64,000 nt of DNA from Syntrophotalea carbinolica DSM 2380. GTDB lineage: Bacteria > Desulfobacterota > Desulfuromonadia > Desulfuromonadales > Syntrophotaleaceae. Location of the stretch: assembly GCF_000012885.1 (NCBI RefSeq), contig NC_007498.2, forward strand, positions 558,001 to 622,000, in the 5' to 3' direction. Positions 1 through 8,850 of this stretch are shown here, one piece after another. A model generated the notes under the pieces. That model was not told the DNA's origin, did not search any database, and saw only the letters and a list, made by a program, of their open reading frames with translations. The stretch's first letter is position 1; each line of letters starts with the position of its first letter. The translations under genes and the position numbers were made by a program.

Positions 1-212
1 ATCTCCGGGCCGGCCAGCGCGGTAATCAGGCTGGCCAGGCCGAGCAGCGGCAGCAGGCAACGAGCCGCGCGACGCCAGCGGGGGTTGCCGTTGACGGTGG
101 CTCTGAACCGATGACGCAGGCGGTTGAGATAGTGTTCTGTGGACAGAATCCGCCAGGCCATGGGAATGAGTAAGAAAATCAGCCAGAATAACTCGGGAGA
201 CGTGAATCGCAT
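1..212 (-). CDS. vWA-domain membrane protein (BatA/BatB-like), 3' part outside window
   Basis: Only the first 70 codons are inside the window. The reading frame starts at ATG 210-212 with an AGGCGG-like ribosome site upstream and runs off the left edge without a stop. It encodes two hydrophobic stretches (about residues 8-20 and 50-68) separated by a basic linker, which is the usual N-terminal layout of BatA/BatB proteins, where two membrane segments precede a von Willebrand A domain. The vWA domain itself is not visible. It lies 10 bases downstream of the small membrane-anchored gene at 223-1023 and closes a run of vWA/BatD/DUF58/MoxR genes on the same strand, which is the main reason for the call. 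Confidence 0.6.
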   Translation of the reverse strand, partial: MRFTSPELFWLIFLLIPMAWRILSTEHYLNRLRHRFRATVNGNPRWRRAARCLLPLLGLASLITALAGPE

Positions 213-222
213 GACCTACCGC

Positions 223-1023
223 CTATTTCTCGACGCGGGTTTCCAGGGGCACGCCTGGCGCGAAACCAGCGACATCGGGAATGAACGCTTCCAGTTGTTC
301 CTGGACCTCGGACATGTTTTCCTGGCGGATTTCGCTCAGGCCTATTTTCCGGTATTCGCCGAGACCTACGATGAGTTCCATATTCCAGCGCGGTAGTGAG
401 CGATCCAGTGTTGAGCTGCTGGTCCGGTCGACGAGGTCGATGGAGCTTTTATAATCATCAATGGCGTCGGATAGGAATTTGGCGGCTTTGCGGCCGTCCT
501 GTTCGAAATTAAGTACACTGTATGCCAGCATGACCGATACATTGCCTTTGAGGTTGAGTAGTTTCCAGTCCTGCGGGCCAGGTTGCATGCCCATGCTATC
601 GAGATTTGCCGCGCATCGGTCGCGCAGGGAGAGCAGCTGCGAGTGGAAGGTTTGCAGTTGTTGCCGTTGTTCCGCTGCCAGATATCGATTGCCGAGCATG
701 GCATTGATCTGTTTGAAGTGCCGGACGGCCAGTTGCCATTGCTGCCATAGACGAGCGTATTCGGCTTCCGGCATGGCCACCCCGAGGGTTTTACCCTGGA
801 GGATGACTTGCTTGAGTTCGTCCAGGCTGGCTTGGTGGTCTTCATCCGGGGGCATGCTCGCCAGATGCGCGTTGAGTTGCTGCAGCGCCTCAAGGTGGGC
901 GGTTTTTTCCCGGAAGCCGACAATGCCGGCCATCAGCAGCGCAACCCCTGCGACCAGCACGAGTAGCAGGCCGGCAAGGGTGGCGCGCTTATGATGTCGA
1001 AGGATATCGTTGATGTTGGACAT
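223..1023 (-). CDS. Membrane-anchored protein of unknown function in MoxR/vWA operon
   Basis: Encodes 266 residues. One clear membrane segment lies at about residues 14-36, preceded by a basic cytoplasmic N-terminus (HHKR), so the rest is probably periplasmic. That rest is mostly helical, with heptad-like Leu/Gln-rich stretches around residues 40-150 that could form a coiled coil or TPR-like bundle. I do not recognise the family. Its place between two vWA proteins suggests the role taken by BatC/BatE (helical repeat proteins) in other Bat operons, but sequence alone does not prove this. The flanking gaps are short, consistent with one transcript. Confidence 0.7.
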   Translation of the reverse strand: MSNINDILRHHKRATLAGLLLVLVAGVALLMAGIVGFREKTAHLEALQQLNAHLASMPPDEDHQASLDELKQVILQGKTLGVAMPEAEYARLWQQWQLAVRHFKQINAMLGNRYLAAEQRQQLQTFHSQLLSLRDRCAANLDSMGMQPGPQDWKLLNLKGNVSVMLAYSVLNFEQDGRKAAKFLSDAIDDYKSSIDLVDRTSSSTLDRSLPRWNMELIVGLGEYRKIGLSEIRQENMSEVQEQLEAFIPDVAGFAPGVPLETRVEK

Positions 1024-1119
1024 GGTTTATTCCTCGCAATTGTCTTGAATCGTTAAATCATGATAGCCATCTGCGGCGGGCCACGGGGTACCGGGCAGAA
1101 TTCTGCAACAACGGTTGCA

Positions 1120-2232
1120 TTACAGCTTTCGCAGCGCTGGCAGGCTGCGCAACAGCAGATGCAAAACCATGAGGCCGAACCCCAGCAGCGCCAGCGATGG
1201 GCGCATCCAGCGGGGTTGAAGGGTGACACGGGTCAGGTTCCGGTTGCTTTCCAGGATGTCGATTTCCCGGTAGACCGCTTCGATCTGCTGGCGATCCAAA
1301 CCCCGGGACGTAACAAAGATACGCCCCACCGACGGTTCGCCGGCTGTTGGTTCCATGGCTTTTTGCACCGCTGCGTCGACCTCGCCGCCGACCGAAATAA
1401 TATAAAACCGGACCCCCACAGCTTTCATCAGGGTGATGATGTTGACCAGGTTAGGCAAACCGCCGCGCCGTACATGGGCGCGCAGGGTCGGCTCGATACG
1501 GCCGTCGGTGAACAGGATGACGGCCATCCCCGTACCCAGCCCGGCGTTGCGGATTTTCTGGGGAATGTCGAGCAACGCACCCGGTTCGCCGAGAAGAAAT
1601 TCGCGCATGCCGGCAATCTGCTCGACGCTCAGTCGGTTGTCCTCCGGCAGCATGGAAAAAAAAGCGGACAGGGAAAGCCAAACCGCTTCGGAGGCATTGG
1701 TGCCGCCGCCGGCTCCCAGTTCCCGATAGATGCGTGAGTGGTTTTTGCTTCGGACCAACGCAAGCTTGGCTTTGAGCAAATCCTTGTCAAACGTCAGCGG
1801 CGCCAGCAGTTTTGCATAGCTGGAAAAAGCCACCAGGCCGATGTAGTCTTCATGGCGGCGCATGTCGATAAAGGATTCAATGCCGTCCAGAGCCAGGTCG
1901 CCAAGGGTTTGACTGGAAAACCGGCTGACCGGTCGTTTCATGGATCCGGACAGGTCGAGGGCCAGAAACAGCCATTTCGATTCAATGAATTCTTCCACCG
2001 TTTCTTTCGAGTAGCCGGGGTTGACCAGACTCATAACCAGGCACAGGTAGACGAGGCCGAAAAGAATCCCGTTATAGTTGCGTTTCCAGAATCCGGGCCG
2101 CAGTTGCGCCATTTCCGGAAGGATGGCCGGAAATGGCAGCTTGCGTCGGGTGCGTCGTCGCAGCAGCAGAAACAGCGGCGCCAAAAGCAGCAACAGCAGG
2201 GCCAGGGGATATTGCAGTTCGAAATCAGGCAT
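1120..2232 (-). CDS. vWA-domain membrane protein (BatA-like)
   Basis: About 370 residues. Two N-terminal membrane segments (roughly 10-24 and 56-70) are followed by a von Willebrand A domain with a metal-ion-dependent adhesion site: DLSGS at residues 93-97, a GGTN motif further on and the later FTDGR strand. A third hydrophobic segment sits near the C-terminus (about 345-365). This matches BatA/BatB architecture. I chose ATG 2230-2232 because AGGGA lies seven bases upstream; an in-frame ATG at 2238 is possible. In other organisms vWA proteins of this type act with MoxR AAA+ ATPases as chaperones for envelope or cofactor-containing proteins. The neighbours (BatD-like, DUF58, MoxR) fit that grouping. 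Confidence 0.85.
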   Translation of the reverse strand: MPDFELQYPLALLLLLLAPLFLLLRRRTRRKLPFPAILPEMAQLRPGFWKRNYNGILFGLVYLCLVMSLVNPGYSKETVEEFIESKWLFLALDLSGSMKRPVSRFSSQTLGDLALDGIESFIDMRRHEDYIGLVAFSSYAKLLAPLTFDKDLLKAKLALVRSKNHSRIYRELGAGGGTNASEAVWLSLSAFFSMLPEDNRLSVEQIAGMREFLLGEPGALLDIPQKIRNAGLGTGMAVILFTDGRIEPTLRAHVRRGGLPNLVNIITLMKAVGVRFYIISVGGEVDAAVQKAMEPTAGEPSVGRIFVTSRGLDRQQIEAVYREIDILESNRNLTRVTLQPRWMRPSLALLGFGLMVLHLLLRSLPALRKL

Positions 2233-2258
2233 CAGCATGTCCCTGTGCGGGGGGGTAA

Positions 2259-3989
2259 TCAGTCTTTTTGGGCATATTCCGGTTGCGGTTGTGCGAAGGC
2301 CTGCAACGCACCAAGCAGCAGGGCGGTACGGTCCGGCAGATCCTTCGGCAGGGGCGCGTCTGCACCGCGTGCAAGAATCTGATCGAACCCGGCGAGCAGT
2401 TCGGCGATCGACTGGCGGCATTCCATGGGCAGTTCGGCTTCGATGCGGCGGTAGAACGAAGCATGGCTGCCGCCGCGCTTGTCCGGATCCAGATCGGCGA
2501 ATTCGGCCAGGTAGTGCTTCCATACGGTGCCCAAAGCGACATATTCCGACAAGCCCGGATGCTGCTGCGCGGCTATAACCGCTGATTGTACGGCAGCGTG
2601 ACAGCGCGCCAGGGCATGGTTTTCCGGTTTTTGCGCGGCCAGGCGACGGTTGCGTCGCAGCAGGGCGGCAACAGTGGCGACCAGTCCGATAAGGAGTAAT
2701 CCCGCCAGAAGAAGGAGTACGGCGTGGCGTTTGGCTTTCGACGCTTCGGCAGGATCGATGCCGGGCAGGGGCTCCGGGGGGACGACCTGCAGTTCGAAAC
2801 CGCTGTGCCGCTCGGGGATCATGGCAGCGATGCGCACCGGCATTTCGTCGGTTTTTGTGCGTTGTACTTTGCTGCCGGGCGCGCCACTGTCGGTGTAGTA
2901 GACCGGAATGCCGGGAATGCTGAATTCACCCGTGGCGTAAATTTTGAGTTGGCCGGTGATGCGAATGGGGCTGCGGTTCAGATCGATAGAGCTTAAGGGC
3001 ACATCGTAGTGAATGTCGTACAGATTGTGGAAAATACCTGCCGGTTTGAGATTGAGGTTGGCAATGGTGCTCGATTCGATCTTGATCCGGTCGGTGAAAC
3101 GGATCTCAAAGGTAAAAGGAATGGCCGAGCCGGGCGTGGCACCGTTCAGTCCGAGATCAAAACGCACCCCGATCGGGGGGACCAGGGGCATCAGCAGCGG
3201 CCTGGCCTGCGCTACGCGGATATCGTCCGCCAGCAGATTGGCTGCCTGCCAGACACTCCGGCGGCAAGGGTCGATGGAGATCTGCTGCCGGTTGGCGGTG
3301 ACGGCTTCATCGGTCGGTACGGCCCCCAAAGCCTGCAGCAGGGCATGGCGTTGCCCCAGGTCGGTTGCGGTTTTCCAGGTGATATCGATGCGTTCGAGGG
3401 GGGCATGGAGTTGATCCTCGATATTCCAGGCCGGATGGGCGTAGAGGACTTGCGGATCCTGGTGTAAACGTGTCATCAGTGTCTTAAACACGTCCTTCGG
3501 CATGTCCCGGCGCAGTTTGTAGGCAGCCATGGCTGGAGCCAAGGCCGGGTCATGAAGAAAATGACTGAAGTAAGCGCCGTATCGGGCGTTAAACGCCTCG
3601 AATGACGGGGGGGCGGCCACGGCCATGCCAGCTTCGGATGTGTTCCTGTCGTTCAGGCGCACCACCAGCCAGGTAAGGTCCATCGTGGGCAAGATGCGTT
3701 TGCCGTTGTCGCCGTAAAACCAGACATCTTCCTGATAGTTCGACCAGATGCGGTCAAAACACGCGGTGCGTTGGGTCTCCATACGGTCCGCGATGGTCTG
3801 CGGCGAGTCTGCTCCCGGTCTTTCCACTTGCCCCGCGGTCTCAGCCGGCAAAACCTGTTGTTCGGGCAGTGGCTGAGCCGCAAGCGGTTGGCATATCAAC
3901 AGCATCAAACAACTCAGGGCAACAGCAAGTGCCCGGCAGGCCGTCGGTCCGATAAATGATGGAGGCGCATTGCGAAGATGGTTTTTCAT
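2259..3989 (-). CDS. BatD-like exported membrane protein
   Basis: A 576-residue protein with a long basic N-region and a hydrophobic core at about residues 18-38 ending in an Ala-rich cleavage-like site. A large, presumably periplasmic domain follows, then one membrane helix at about 415-440 followed by RRNRR, and a C-terminal cytoplasmic helical domain of about 130 residues. That topology, and its position between DUF58 and vWA genes, resembles BatD proteins, but I see no diagnostic motif, so this is a contextual call. AGGGAA precedes the ATG. The preceding DUF58 gene is only about 30 bases away, so one operon is likely. Confidence 0.65.
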   Translation of the reverse strand: MKNHLRNAPPSFIGPTACRALAVALSCLMLLICQPLAAQPLPEQQVLPAETAGQVERPGADSPQTIADRMETQRTACFDRIWSNYQEDVWFYGDNGKRILPTMDLTWLVVRLNDRNTSEAGMAVAAPPSFEAFNARYGAYFSHFLHDPALAPAMAAYKLRRDMPKDVFKTLMTRLHQDPQVLYAHPAWNIEDQLHAPLERIDITWKTATDLGQRHALLQALGAVPTDEAVTANRQQISIDPCRRSVWQAANLLADDIRVAQARPLLMPLVPPIGVRFDLGLNGATPGSAIPFTFEIRFTDRIKIESSTIANLNLKPAGIFHNLYDIHYDVPLSSIDLNRSPIRITGQLKIYATGEFSIPGIPVYYTDSGAPGSKVQRTKTDEMPVRIAAMIPERHSGFELQVVPPEPLPGIDPAEASKAKRHAVLLLLAGLLLIGLVATVAALLRRNRRLAAQKPENHALARCHAAVQSAVIAAQQHPGLSEYVALGTVWKHYLAEFADLDPDKRGGSHASFYRRIEAELPMECRQSIAELLAGFDQILARGADAPLPKDLPDRTALLLGALQAFAQPQPEYAQKD

Positions 3990-4019
3990 CGTTTTTCCCT
4001 TGGTGTGAACATGATCAGA

Positions 4020-4883
4020 TCAGACTCTAGCCGCCAGCCTTCGTGCGAACAGGGTGTTGACGCGGGTTTGAATGTCTTTGGCGCCGACGGGTAATACTGC
4101 TGAATCGATACCGGCTCCGGCCAGACTGCGTACGGTGCGTTCCCGAGCCCTTTTGAGCAGGGTGTTGAACTCCTGTTGACGGGACAGATCCAGGGCTATC
4201 TGGCGGCCCGATTCCATATCCCTGAGGGTCAACAGACCGTTTTCGATATCGGTCAGGCAGTACTCGGATTCCTCCAGTACATGCAGGGCGACCAGCTCAT
4301 GGGCGGGCAGGCGGCTGTCCGCGGCGTCCATCAGCCCCCTCAAGTCGGCAAGGTCCGTGTGAAAATCGGAAATGATGACCCCCAGGCACGAGGATAGCCG
4401 TTTCATGATGAATTCCAGCGCCGGCGCCAGGCGGGTCTGCCGGCTTCGGGCAACGGGTGCCTGTTCCAGTGCCGTAACGATGCGGTGGAACTGTCGCGGC
4501 GCGGCACTTGGAGGAATCCAAACCAATACCTTGTCCGCAAACAGCAACAGGCCGCAGGGGTTGTTGGACCGCAGTGCCGCATGGGCCAGGGAAACCGCCA
4601 GGTCGCGGGCCACGGCGAACTTGTCGCCGAAATGCATGGATGAGCTGACATCGCAGATAAGCAGCAGATTGTAGGCGCTGTCCTTGAGAAATTCCCGCAC
4701 ATACAACTCGCCGCTGCGGGCGCGGGCTTTCCAGTCGATACGGCTCCAGCTGTCGCCCGGCAGGAATTTACGCAGCCCCCAGAACTCGTAACCGGTGCCC
4801 TTGTCGTGCCCTGCCCAGTCGCCGGCCATGTCGTTGCGCGGCGGATGTTTGAGCTGAATATTGAAGCGATACGGCGGTTTCAT
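4020..4883 (-). CDS. DUF58 domain protein
   Basis: A 287-residue protein with the DUF58 hallmark region near residues 25-60 (a YEFWGLRKFLPGDSW segment followed by IDWKARAR, typical of the R-x-Y-x-x-GD-x-x-R-x-I-x-W family motif). A vWA-like half follows, with DVSSSM near residue 79 replacing the classical DxSxS site. DUF58 proteins are almost always encoded directly after a MoxR ATPase and are thought to be its partner in protein maturation. Here MoxR ends 16 bases upstream. No membrane segment is visible, so it is probably cytoplasmic. The family call is secure; the function of the complex is inferred. Confidence 0.9.
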   Translation of the reverse strand: MKPPYRFNIQLKHPPRNDMAGDWAGHDKGTGYEFWGLRKFLPGDSWSRIDWKARARSGELYVREFLKDSAYNLLLICDVSSSMHFGDKFAVARDLAVSLAHAALRSNNPCGLLLFADKVLVWIPPSAAPRQFHRIVTALEQAPVARSRQTRLAPALEFIMKRLSSCLGVIISDFHTDLADLRGLMDAADSRLPAHELVALHVLEESEYCLTDIENGLLTLRDMESGRQIALDLSRQQEFNTLLKRARERTVRSLAGAGIDSAVLPVGAKDIQTRVNTLFARRLAARV

Positions 4884-4899
4884 AAATCACCTGATTGCG

Positions 4900-5931
4900 T
4901 CAGTCCGGGTTTACAGTGCGGGGGACAACGGAACTCACGATGTCCTGCAGCAACATGTCGGCGTGCAGTCCTTCCAGGATGGCGGCATCGCTGAGAATCA
5001 GGCGGTGACCCAGTACCTGCGAGGCGCAGACATCAACGTCCTCAAAGGTCACATAGTCGCGGCCGCGCAGAAACGCATAGCCCTTGCAATAGGCAATAAG
5101 GTGTTCGCCGGCCCGCGGCGAAACCCCCACCGAAACGTAATTGCGGACGGCGGCGGGTGCCTCTGCGGACTCGGGGCGGGTGCGCAGGCAGATATCGAGG
5201 ATGTAGGCAACCACCGTTGGCGAAACGGTCACATGTTGCGCTACATGGTGCTGCATGGCGATGATTTCGTCCGGTTGCAGCAGACAGGGGACAGCCTTCT
5301 GAATGGCTTCGAAGTCGGTACTTTTTTTTCTGAGCAGCTGTTCTTCGAAAGCCCTGGGGGGATAGGTCAGATTGATTTTGGCGATAAACCGGTCGAGCTG
5401 GGCTTCCGACAGGGGATAGGTGCCGAGCTGTTCCACCGGGTTCATGGTCGCCAGAACCATGAATAATTCCGGCAGCTGGTACTGGTCGCGGTCGATGCTG
5501 ACGCGTTTTTCCTGCATGGCCTCGAGTAACGCCGACTGGACTTTCGGTGCGGCCCGGTTGATTTCATCCGCCAGTAGAATGTTGCAGAAAACCGGCCCCT
5601 GATGGAAAGTGAACGTGCCGCTGGCCTGGTCGAATACGGTGGTGCCGGTAATGTCGCTGGGCAGCTTGTCGGGGGTGAATTGAATGCGTTTGAAATCCCC
5701 CCCGATGGTTCGGGCAAAGGTCGCCACGGTAAGACTTTTGGCCAGCCCCGGTACGCCTTCGAGTAGAATATGCCCCTGGGCCAACAGGGTGCAGATGATG
5801 GCCTCGATCATGCGATCCTGACCGATGATGACCTTGGCGATTTCGGCCTCGACCTGCTGGATTCTGGTGCGGAAGCTTTCCGCAGCACAGCGGCTGGCGG
5901 TGGGCGAAGGGTCTTGGCTACGATGGCTCAT
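4900..5931 (-). CDS. moxR: MoxR-family AAA+ ATPase
   Basis: 343 residues with a canonical AAA+ core. The Walker A motif is GVPGLAKS at residues 59-66, and Walker B ends in DE at residues 121-122 within an LLADEINRA context. The ATMNP sensor region and a C-terminal lid follow. This is a normal-length MoxR protein. MoxR ATPases pair with vWA proteins to activate or insert cofactors into client proteins; the founding member supports periplasmic methanol dehydrogenase. Here it heads the DUF58/BatD/vWA run and lies 58 bases after the B12/siderophore-type permease, so it may belong to the transcript that starts at the first Eut cassette. The ribosome site is weak (GGAG 11 bases upstream). Confidence 0.93.
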   Translation of the reverse strand: MSHRSQDPSPTASRCAAESFRTRIQQVEAEIAKVIIGQDRMIEAIICTLLAQGHILLEGVPGLAKSLTVATFARTIGGDFKRIQFTPDKLPSDITGTTVFDQASGTFTFHQGPVFCNILLADEINRAAPKVQSALLEAMQEKRVSIDRDQYQLPELFMVLATMNPVEQLGTYPLSEAQLDRFIAKINLTYPPRAFEEQLLRKKSTDFEAIQKAVPCLLQPDEIIAMQHHVAQHVTVSPTVVAYILDICLRTRPESAEAPAAVRNYVSVGVSPRAGEHLIAYCKGYAFLRGRDYVTFEDVDVCASQVLGHRLILSDAAILEGLHADMLLQDIVSSVVPRTVNPD

Positions 5932-5989
5932 GGCGGTACGAACTCCACGGAAGACAAGGGCCGTTCAGATACAATCTGGCGAACCCGTT

Positions 5990-7045
5990 TCAGAAAAACA
6001 CGAATTTACGGCGATCCCGGATAATCAGATAAAGAAAAAAAGGCCCGCCCAGCAACGCGGTCAGTACACCGATGCGCAGGCCGCCGCCGCCCCAGACGCG
6101 CACCACGCAGTCCGAAAAGACGACCAGGGCTCCCCCCAGCACGCCGGCGGAAGGAATGAGCGCGCGGTTATCCGAACCGACGAAGCTGCGCATGATGTGC
6201 GGCGCGATGAGGCCGACGAATCCGATGGCACCGGAGACGGCGATGGCGCCGCCGGTCAACAGTGCGGCGAAAAACAGCAACATGTTGCGGGAGCGGGTGA
6301 CGTTGACGCCGAGGTTGGCGGCGATCTCTTCGCTGAGCATGATGATGTTGAGGTCGCGGGCATACAGCATCGACCACAAGGTGCCGATCAGGGTGACGAG
6401 CAGCACGATATGCACATGTTGCCAGCTACGGTTGGTCAGGTCGCCCATCAACCAGCCGACGATCTGCCGGGCCATTTCGAACTGATCCGTCGAAAGCACG
6501 ATGACCAGCGATGTCAGGGCACCGAAAATGGCGTTGAAGGCGATGCCGGCCAGCAGCAGGGTATAGCGCGAAGTCAGCCCGCCGCTGGTGGCGATGCCCA
6601 GCACGATCAGCATGGACAAAAACGCGAACAGTATGGCAAACGAGGGTACCGCGTAGATGCTGGTGGCCGCCCAGCCGATATAAATGGCACTTACCGCACC
6701 CAGCGCCGCCCCGGAACTGGTGCCGATCACCCCCGGGCTGGCCATGGGGTTCTTGAATATACCCTGCATGATGGTGCCGGCGGCGCCCAGTGCAAATCCC
6801 ACCAGTACCCCTGTCAGGGTGCGCGGCACCCGTCCCAGCCAGACGATGGCCTCAAGGGCCGGATCGCTCGGCATGTCCATGTGCAGAACCTTGGCCGCCA
6901 GGATGCGGCCGATGTCCTGCAGCCCGATTTCCCACGGCCCGATGCGGATCGACAGAAACATGCCGATCAGCAGCAGGAGCGTGGCTGCCGAGATGGCTAC
7001 GACGCTGGTAATAAAAAAATGTCGGCGATCAGAACGACGATTCAT
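5990..7045 (-). CDS. FecCD/BtuC-family ABC transporter permease
   Basis: A 351-residue polytopic protein with about ten hydrophobic segments and the FecCD family signatures, including the region around TGVLVGFALGAAGTIMQG and the Gly-rich SGAALGA loop. This family forms the channel of ABC importers for cobalamin, ferric siderophores or heme. It overlaps the end of the binding-protein gene by 17 bases, so the two are translationally coupled. Because the window is dominated by B12 synthesis and a B12-dependent enzyme, cobalamin or a cobalamin precursor is the most economical substrate, but the sequence cannot separate this from iron chelates. Confidence 0.9.
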   Translation of the reverse strand: MNRRSDRRHFFITSVVAISAATLLLLIGMFLSIRIGPWEIGLQDIGRILAAKVLHMDMPSDPALEAIVWLGRVPRTLTGVLVGFALGAAGTIMQGIFKNPMASPGVIGTSSGAALGAVSAIYIGWAATSIYAVPSFAILFAFLSMLIVLGIATSGGLTSRYTLLLAGIAFNAIFGALTSLVIVLSTDQFEMARQIVGWLMGDLTNRSWQHVHIVLLVTLIGTLWSMLYARDLNIIMLSEEIAANLGVNVTRSRNMLLFFAALLTGGAIAVSGAIGFVGLIAPHIMRSFVGSDNRALIPSAGVLGGALVVFSDCVVRVWGGGGLRIGVLTALLGGPFFLYLIIRDRRKFVFF

Positions 7046-8102
7046 AGATCAATCCCGCCAGGTAGTTGATGCTGGCGACCAGGTACTGCGAGGAACTCAG
7101 CAGGTAAACGGTCGGCATCTTGCGGATATTTTTCCGGCGTACGGCGCGCGCCGTGGCCAGCATCGGCTGGCTGTAAAGTTGCCGGTCGTAGGTGCTTTCC
7201 TCCGGTACGATGATCACTTCCGGATCCCATTGCAGCAGGGTTTCATAGTCGATCTGCTTGAAATTACGAATCCCCTTGACCGCGGCGATATTGGTCACGC
7301 CCAGGGCTTTGCACATGCTGTCGAAGGTGGTGCCGGCGCCGGCCACATAAGCCATATTGTCGTAATATAACACCGTCGGCGGTTTGGCCGCAGGAGTGCG
7401 CCGCTTGCGTACCGCAGTCTGGATATCGCGCAGCTTTTCATCCATGACGGCCACCAGGCGCCGGGCCGAGTTCTCCTCGCCGGTGAGACGGCCGGCCAGC
7501 AGGATCTGCTCCTTGATGGAGTCCAGGTCGTCAAAGAATCCGAATTGCGCCATGGGGATGTGGGCGGTGCGCAACTGGTGCAGAAAATTCGCGTTGGAAA
7601 AGAACGAGGTCATGACCAGGTCGGGCCGGTAGCCGATGACGATTTCCGCGTCATCGGTACCGTACACGGGCAGGTCGTCGGGCAGTAGCGGCGCAAGGAA
7701 TGAGTATTGCCGATCCTTGCAGCTCTTGTGGACAGCCACCAGGCGTTCATGGGGCACGATCGCCCAGAGGATCTCCGTGAGACCGGTGGAGTGGGGGATA
7801 ATGCGCAAGGGCTGATGCTCAAGGGTGACCGAGCGCTGTTCCTGGTGCTGCTGGTCGGTGGCAAAATCATAGTGCATAAAACGATAGGGGACGGTACGGG
7901 GGTAACTATCCGTCGTTACCGGCGTCGGTCGGCGCGTGTCGCTTAAGGCGCCCATCAACGCATCCATCTCCAGGGGAAACCTGCGCGCTCCGCGGGCGTT
8001 TCCCGCCGCTGAGCACACGCCGCCTAGCAGCGTTACAAGCAGAGCAAGCCCGAGGATTCCGGCAAGCAGGGGCTTACCGGTAAAACAGCAGCGAAACGCC
8101 AT
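7029..8102 (-). CDS. BtuF-like periplasmic substrate-binding protein
   Basis: About 357 residues. The start at ATG 8100-8102 gives a good signal peptide (basic FRCCFTGKP, hydrophobic core, cleavage near CSAAG). The mature part has the two-lobe helical-backbone metal-receptor fold of the BtuF/FepB family: a PDLVMTS segment, a long connecting helix with many charged residues, and a second lobe containing WDPEVIIVP. The start overlaps the 3' end of the ATPase gene by 29 bases; GGAGG lies rather far upstream, so a different start is possible. It is the specificity component for the adjacent permease and ATPase, probably for a corrinoid or siderophore. Confidence 0.85.
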   Translation of the reverse strand: MAFRCCFTGKPLLAGILGLALLVTLLGGVCSAAGNARGARRFPLEMDALMGALSDTRRPTPVTTDSYPRTVPYRFMHYDFATDQQHQEQRSVTLEHQPLRIIPHSTGLTEILWAIVPHERLVAVHKSCKDRQYSFLAPLLPDDLPVYGTDDAEIVIGYRPDLVMTSFFSNANFLHQLRTAHIPMAQFGFFDDLDSIKEQILLAGRLTGEENSARRLVAVMDEKLRDIQTAVRKRRTPAAKPPTVLYYDNMAYVAGAGTTFDSMCKALGVTNIAAVKGIRNFKQIDYETLLQWDPEVIIVPEESTYDRQLYSQPMLATARAVRRKNIRKMPTVYLLSSSQYLVASINYLAGLIYESSF

Positions 8103-8850
8103 GTTCGGTTGCGATTTCCTCCACGCCGACATGGAATACCTCCTTGATGCGTTGTTCGGCAAAGCCCTGCTCGGCCATGCCGTGATAATGGACACGGCCC
8201 TGCTGCAGCAGGGTTACGGTGTCGCAGTAACGTCGCGCAAGATCCAGATCGTGGATGCTGATGACGATGGTTTTACCTGCGGCGCGCAGGCTGGTCAGCA
8301 ATTCCATAATCTCGAGCTTGTGCCGTATGTCGAGGGCGCTGGTCGGCTCATCGAGGAGGATGATCGGCGCCTCGGTGGCCAGCGCTCGCGCCAGACTCAC
8401 CAGTTGCGCCTCGCCGCCCGACAGCTCGTTAATGAGACGATGGCGGAAGACCTCGGTGCCGGTGACCTCGAGAGCCTGATCGATGATGTCCTGGTCTCGC
8501 TGGCGTAGCCATTGCAGTCGTTTCAGATGCGGATGGCGTCCCATGGCGACGAAATCGGAAACCAGGATGGAAAAATCGAGACGCGTATCCTGCTGCACCA
8601 GGGTCACCAACTGGCTCAGGGATTTGCGTGGAATCCGGCGATAATCCCGCCCTTCAATGAGCACCCGGCCGTTTTGCGGTTCCCAGATACGGCAGATATT
8701 GCGCAGCAAGGTACTCTTGCCGGAACCGTTGGGTCCGATAAGCCCATGGATGCCTCCGGCGGCAAAACGGCAATTGATGTCTTTGAGAATCGCATGGCCG
8801 CCGATGGCAAAGTCGAGCTTTTCAATCTGCAGGATCGGTTGTTCCGTCAT
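8074..8850 (-). CDS. ABC transporter ATP-binding protein (BtuD/FepC type)
   Basis: 258 residues with a complete nucleotide-binding domain: Walker A GPNGSGKST at residues 39-47, Q-loop in LVQQDTRLD, signature LSGGE, Walker B ILLDEPTSALD and switch His in ISIHDLDLA. The FepC/BtuD/FhuC subclass is indicated by the FSILVSDFVAMGRHPH segment. Its start codon overlaps the stop of the upstream membrane-protein gene (8850), so the importer is translationally tied to the Eut cassette rather than being a separate unit. That coupling is the strongest sequence hint that uptake through this transporter serves the Eut system. Confidence 0.93.
   Translation of the reverse strand: MTEQPILQIEKLDFAIGGHAILKDINCRFAAGGIHGLIGPNGSGKSTLLRNICRIWEPQNGRVLIEGRDYRRIPRKSLSQLVTLVQQDTRLDFSILVSDFVAMGRHPHLKRLQWLRQRDQDIIDQALEVTGTEVFRHRLINELSGGEAQLVSLARALATEAPIILLDEPTSALDIRHKLEIMELLTSLRAAGKTIVISIHDLDLARRYCDTVTLLQQGRVHYHGMAEQGFAEQRIKEVFHVGVEEIATEHGVSLLFYR

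Noticed and set aside
5825-7069. 414-codon plus-strand frame over the FecCD permease
   Set aside because: Low-complexity Gln/Asp/Gly-rich translation opposite a membrane protein with clear family motifs.
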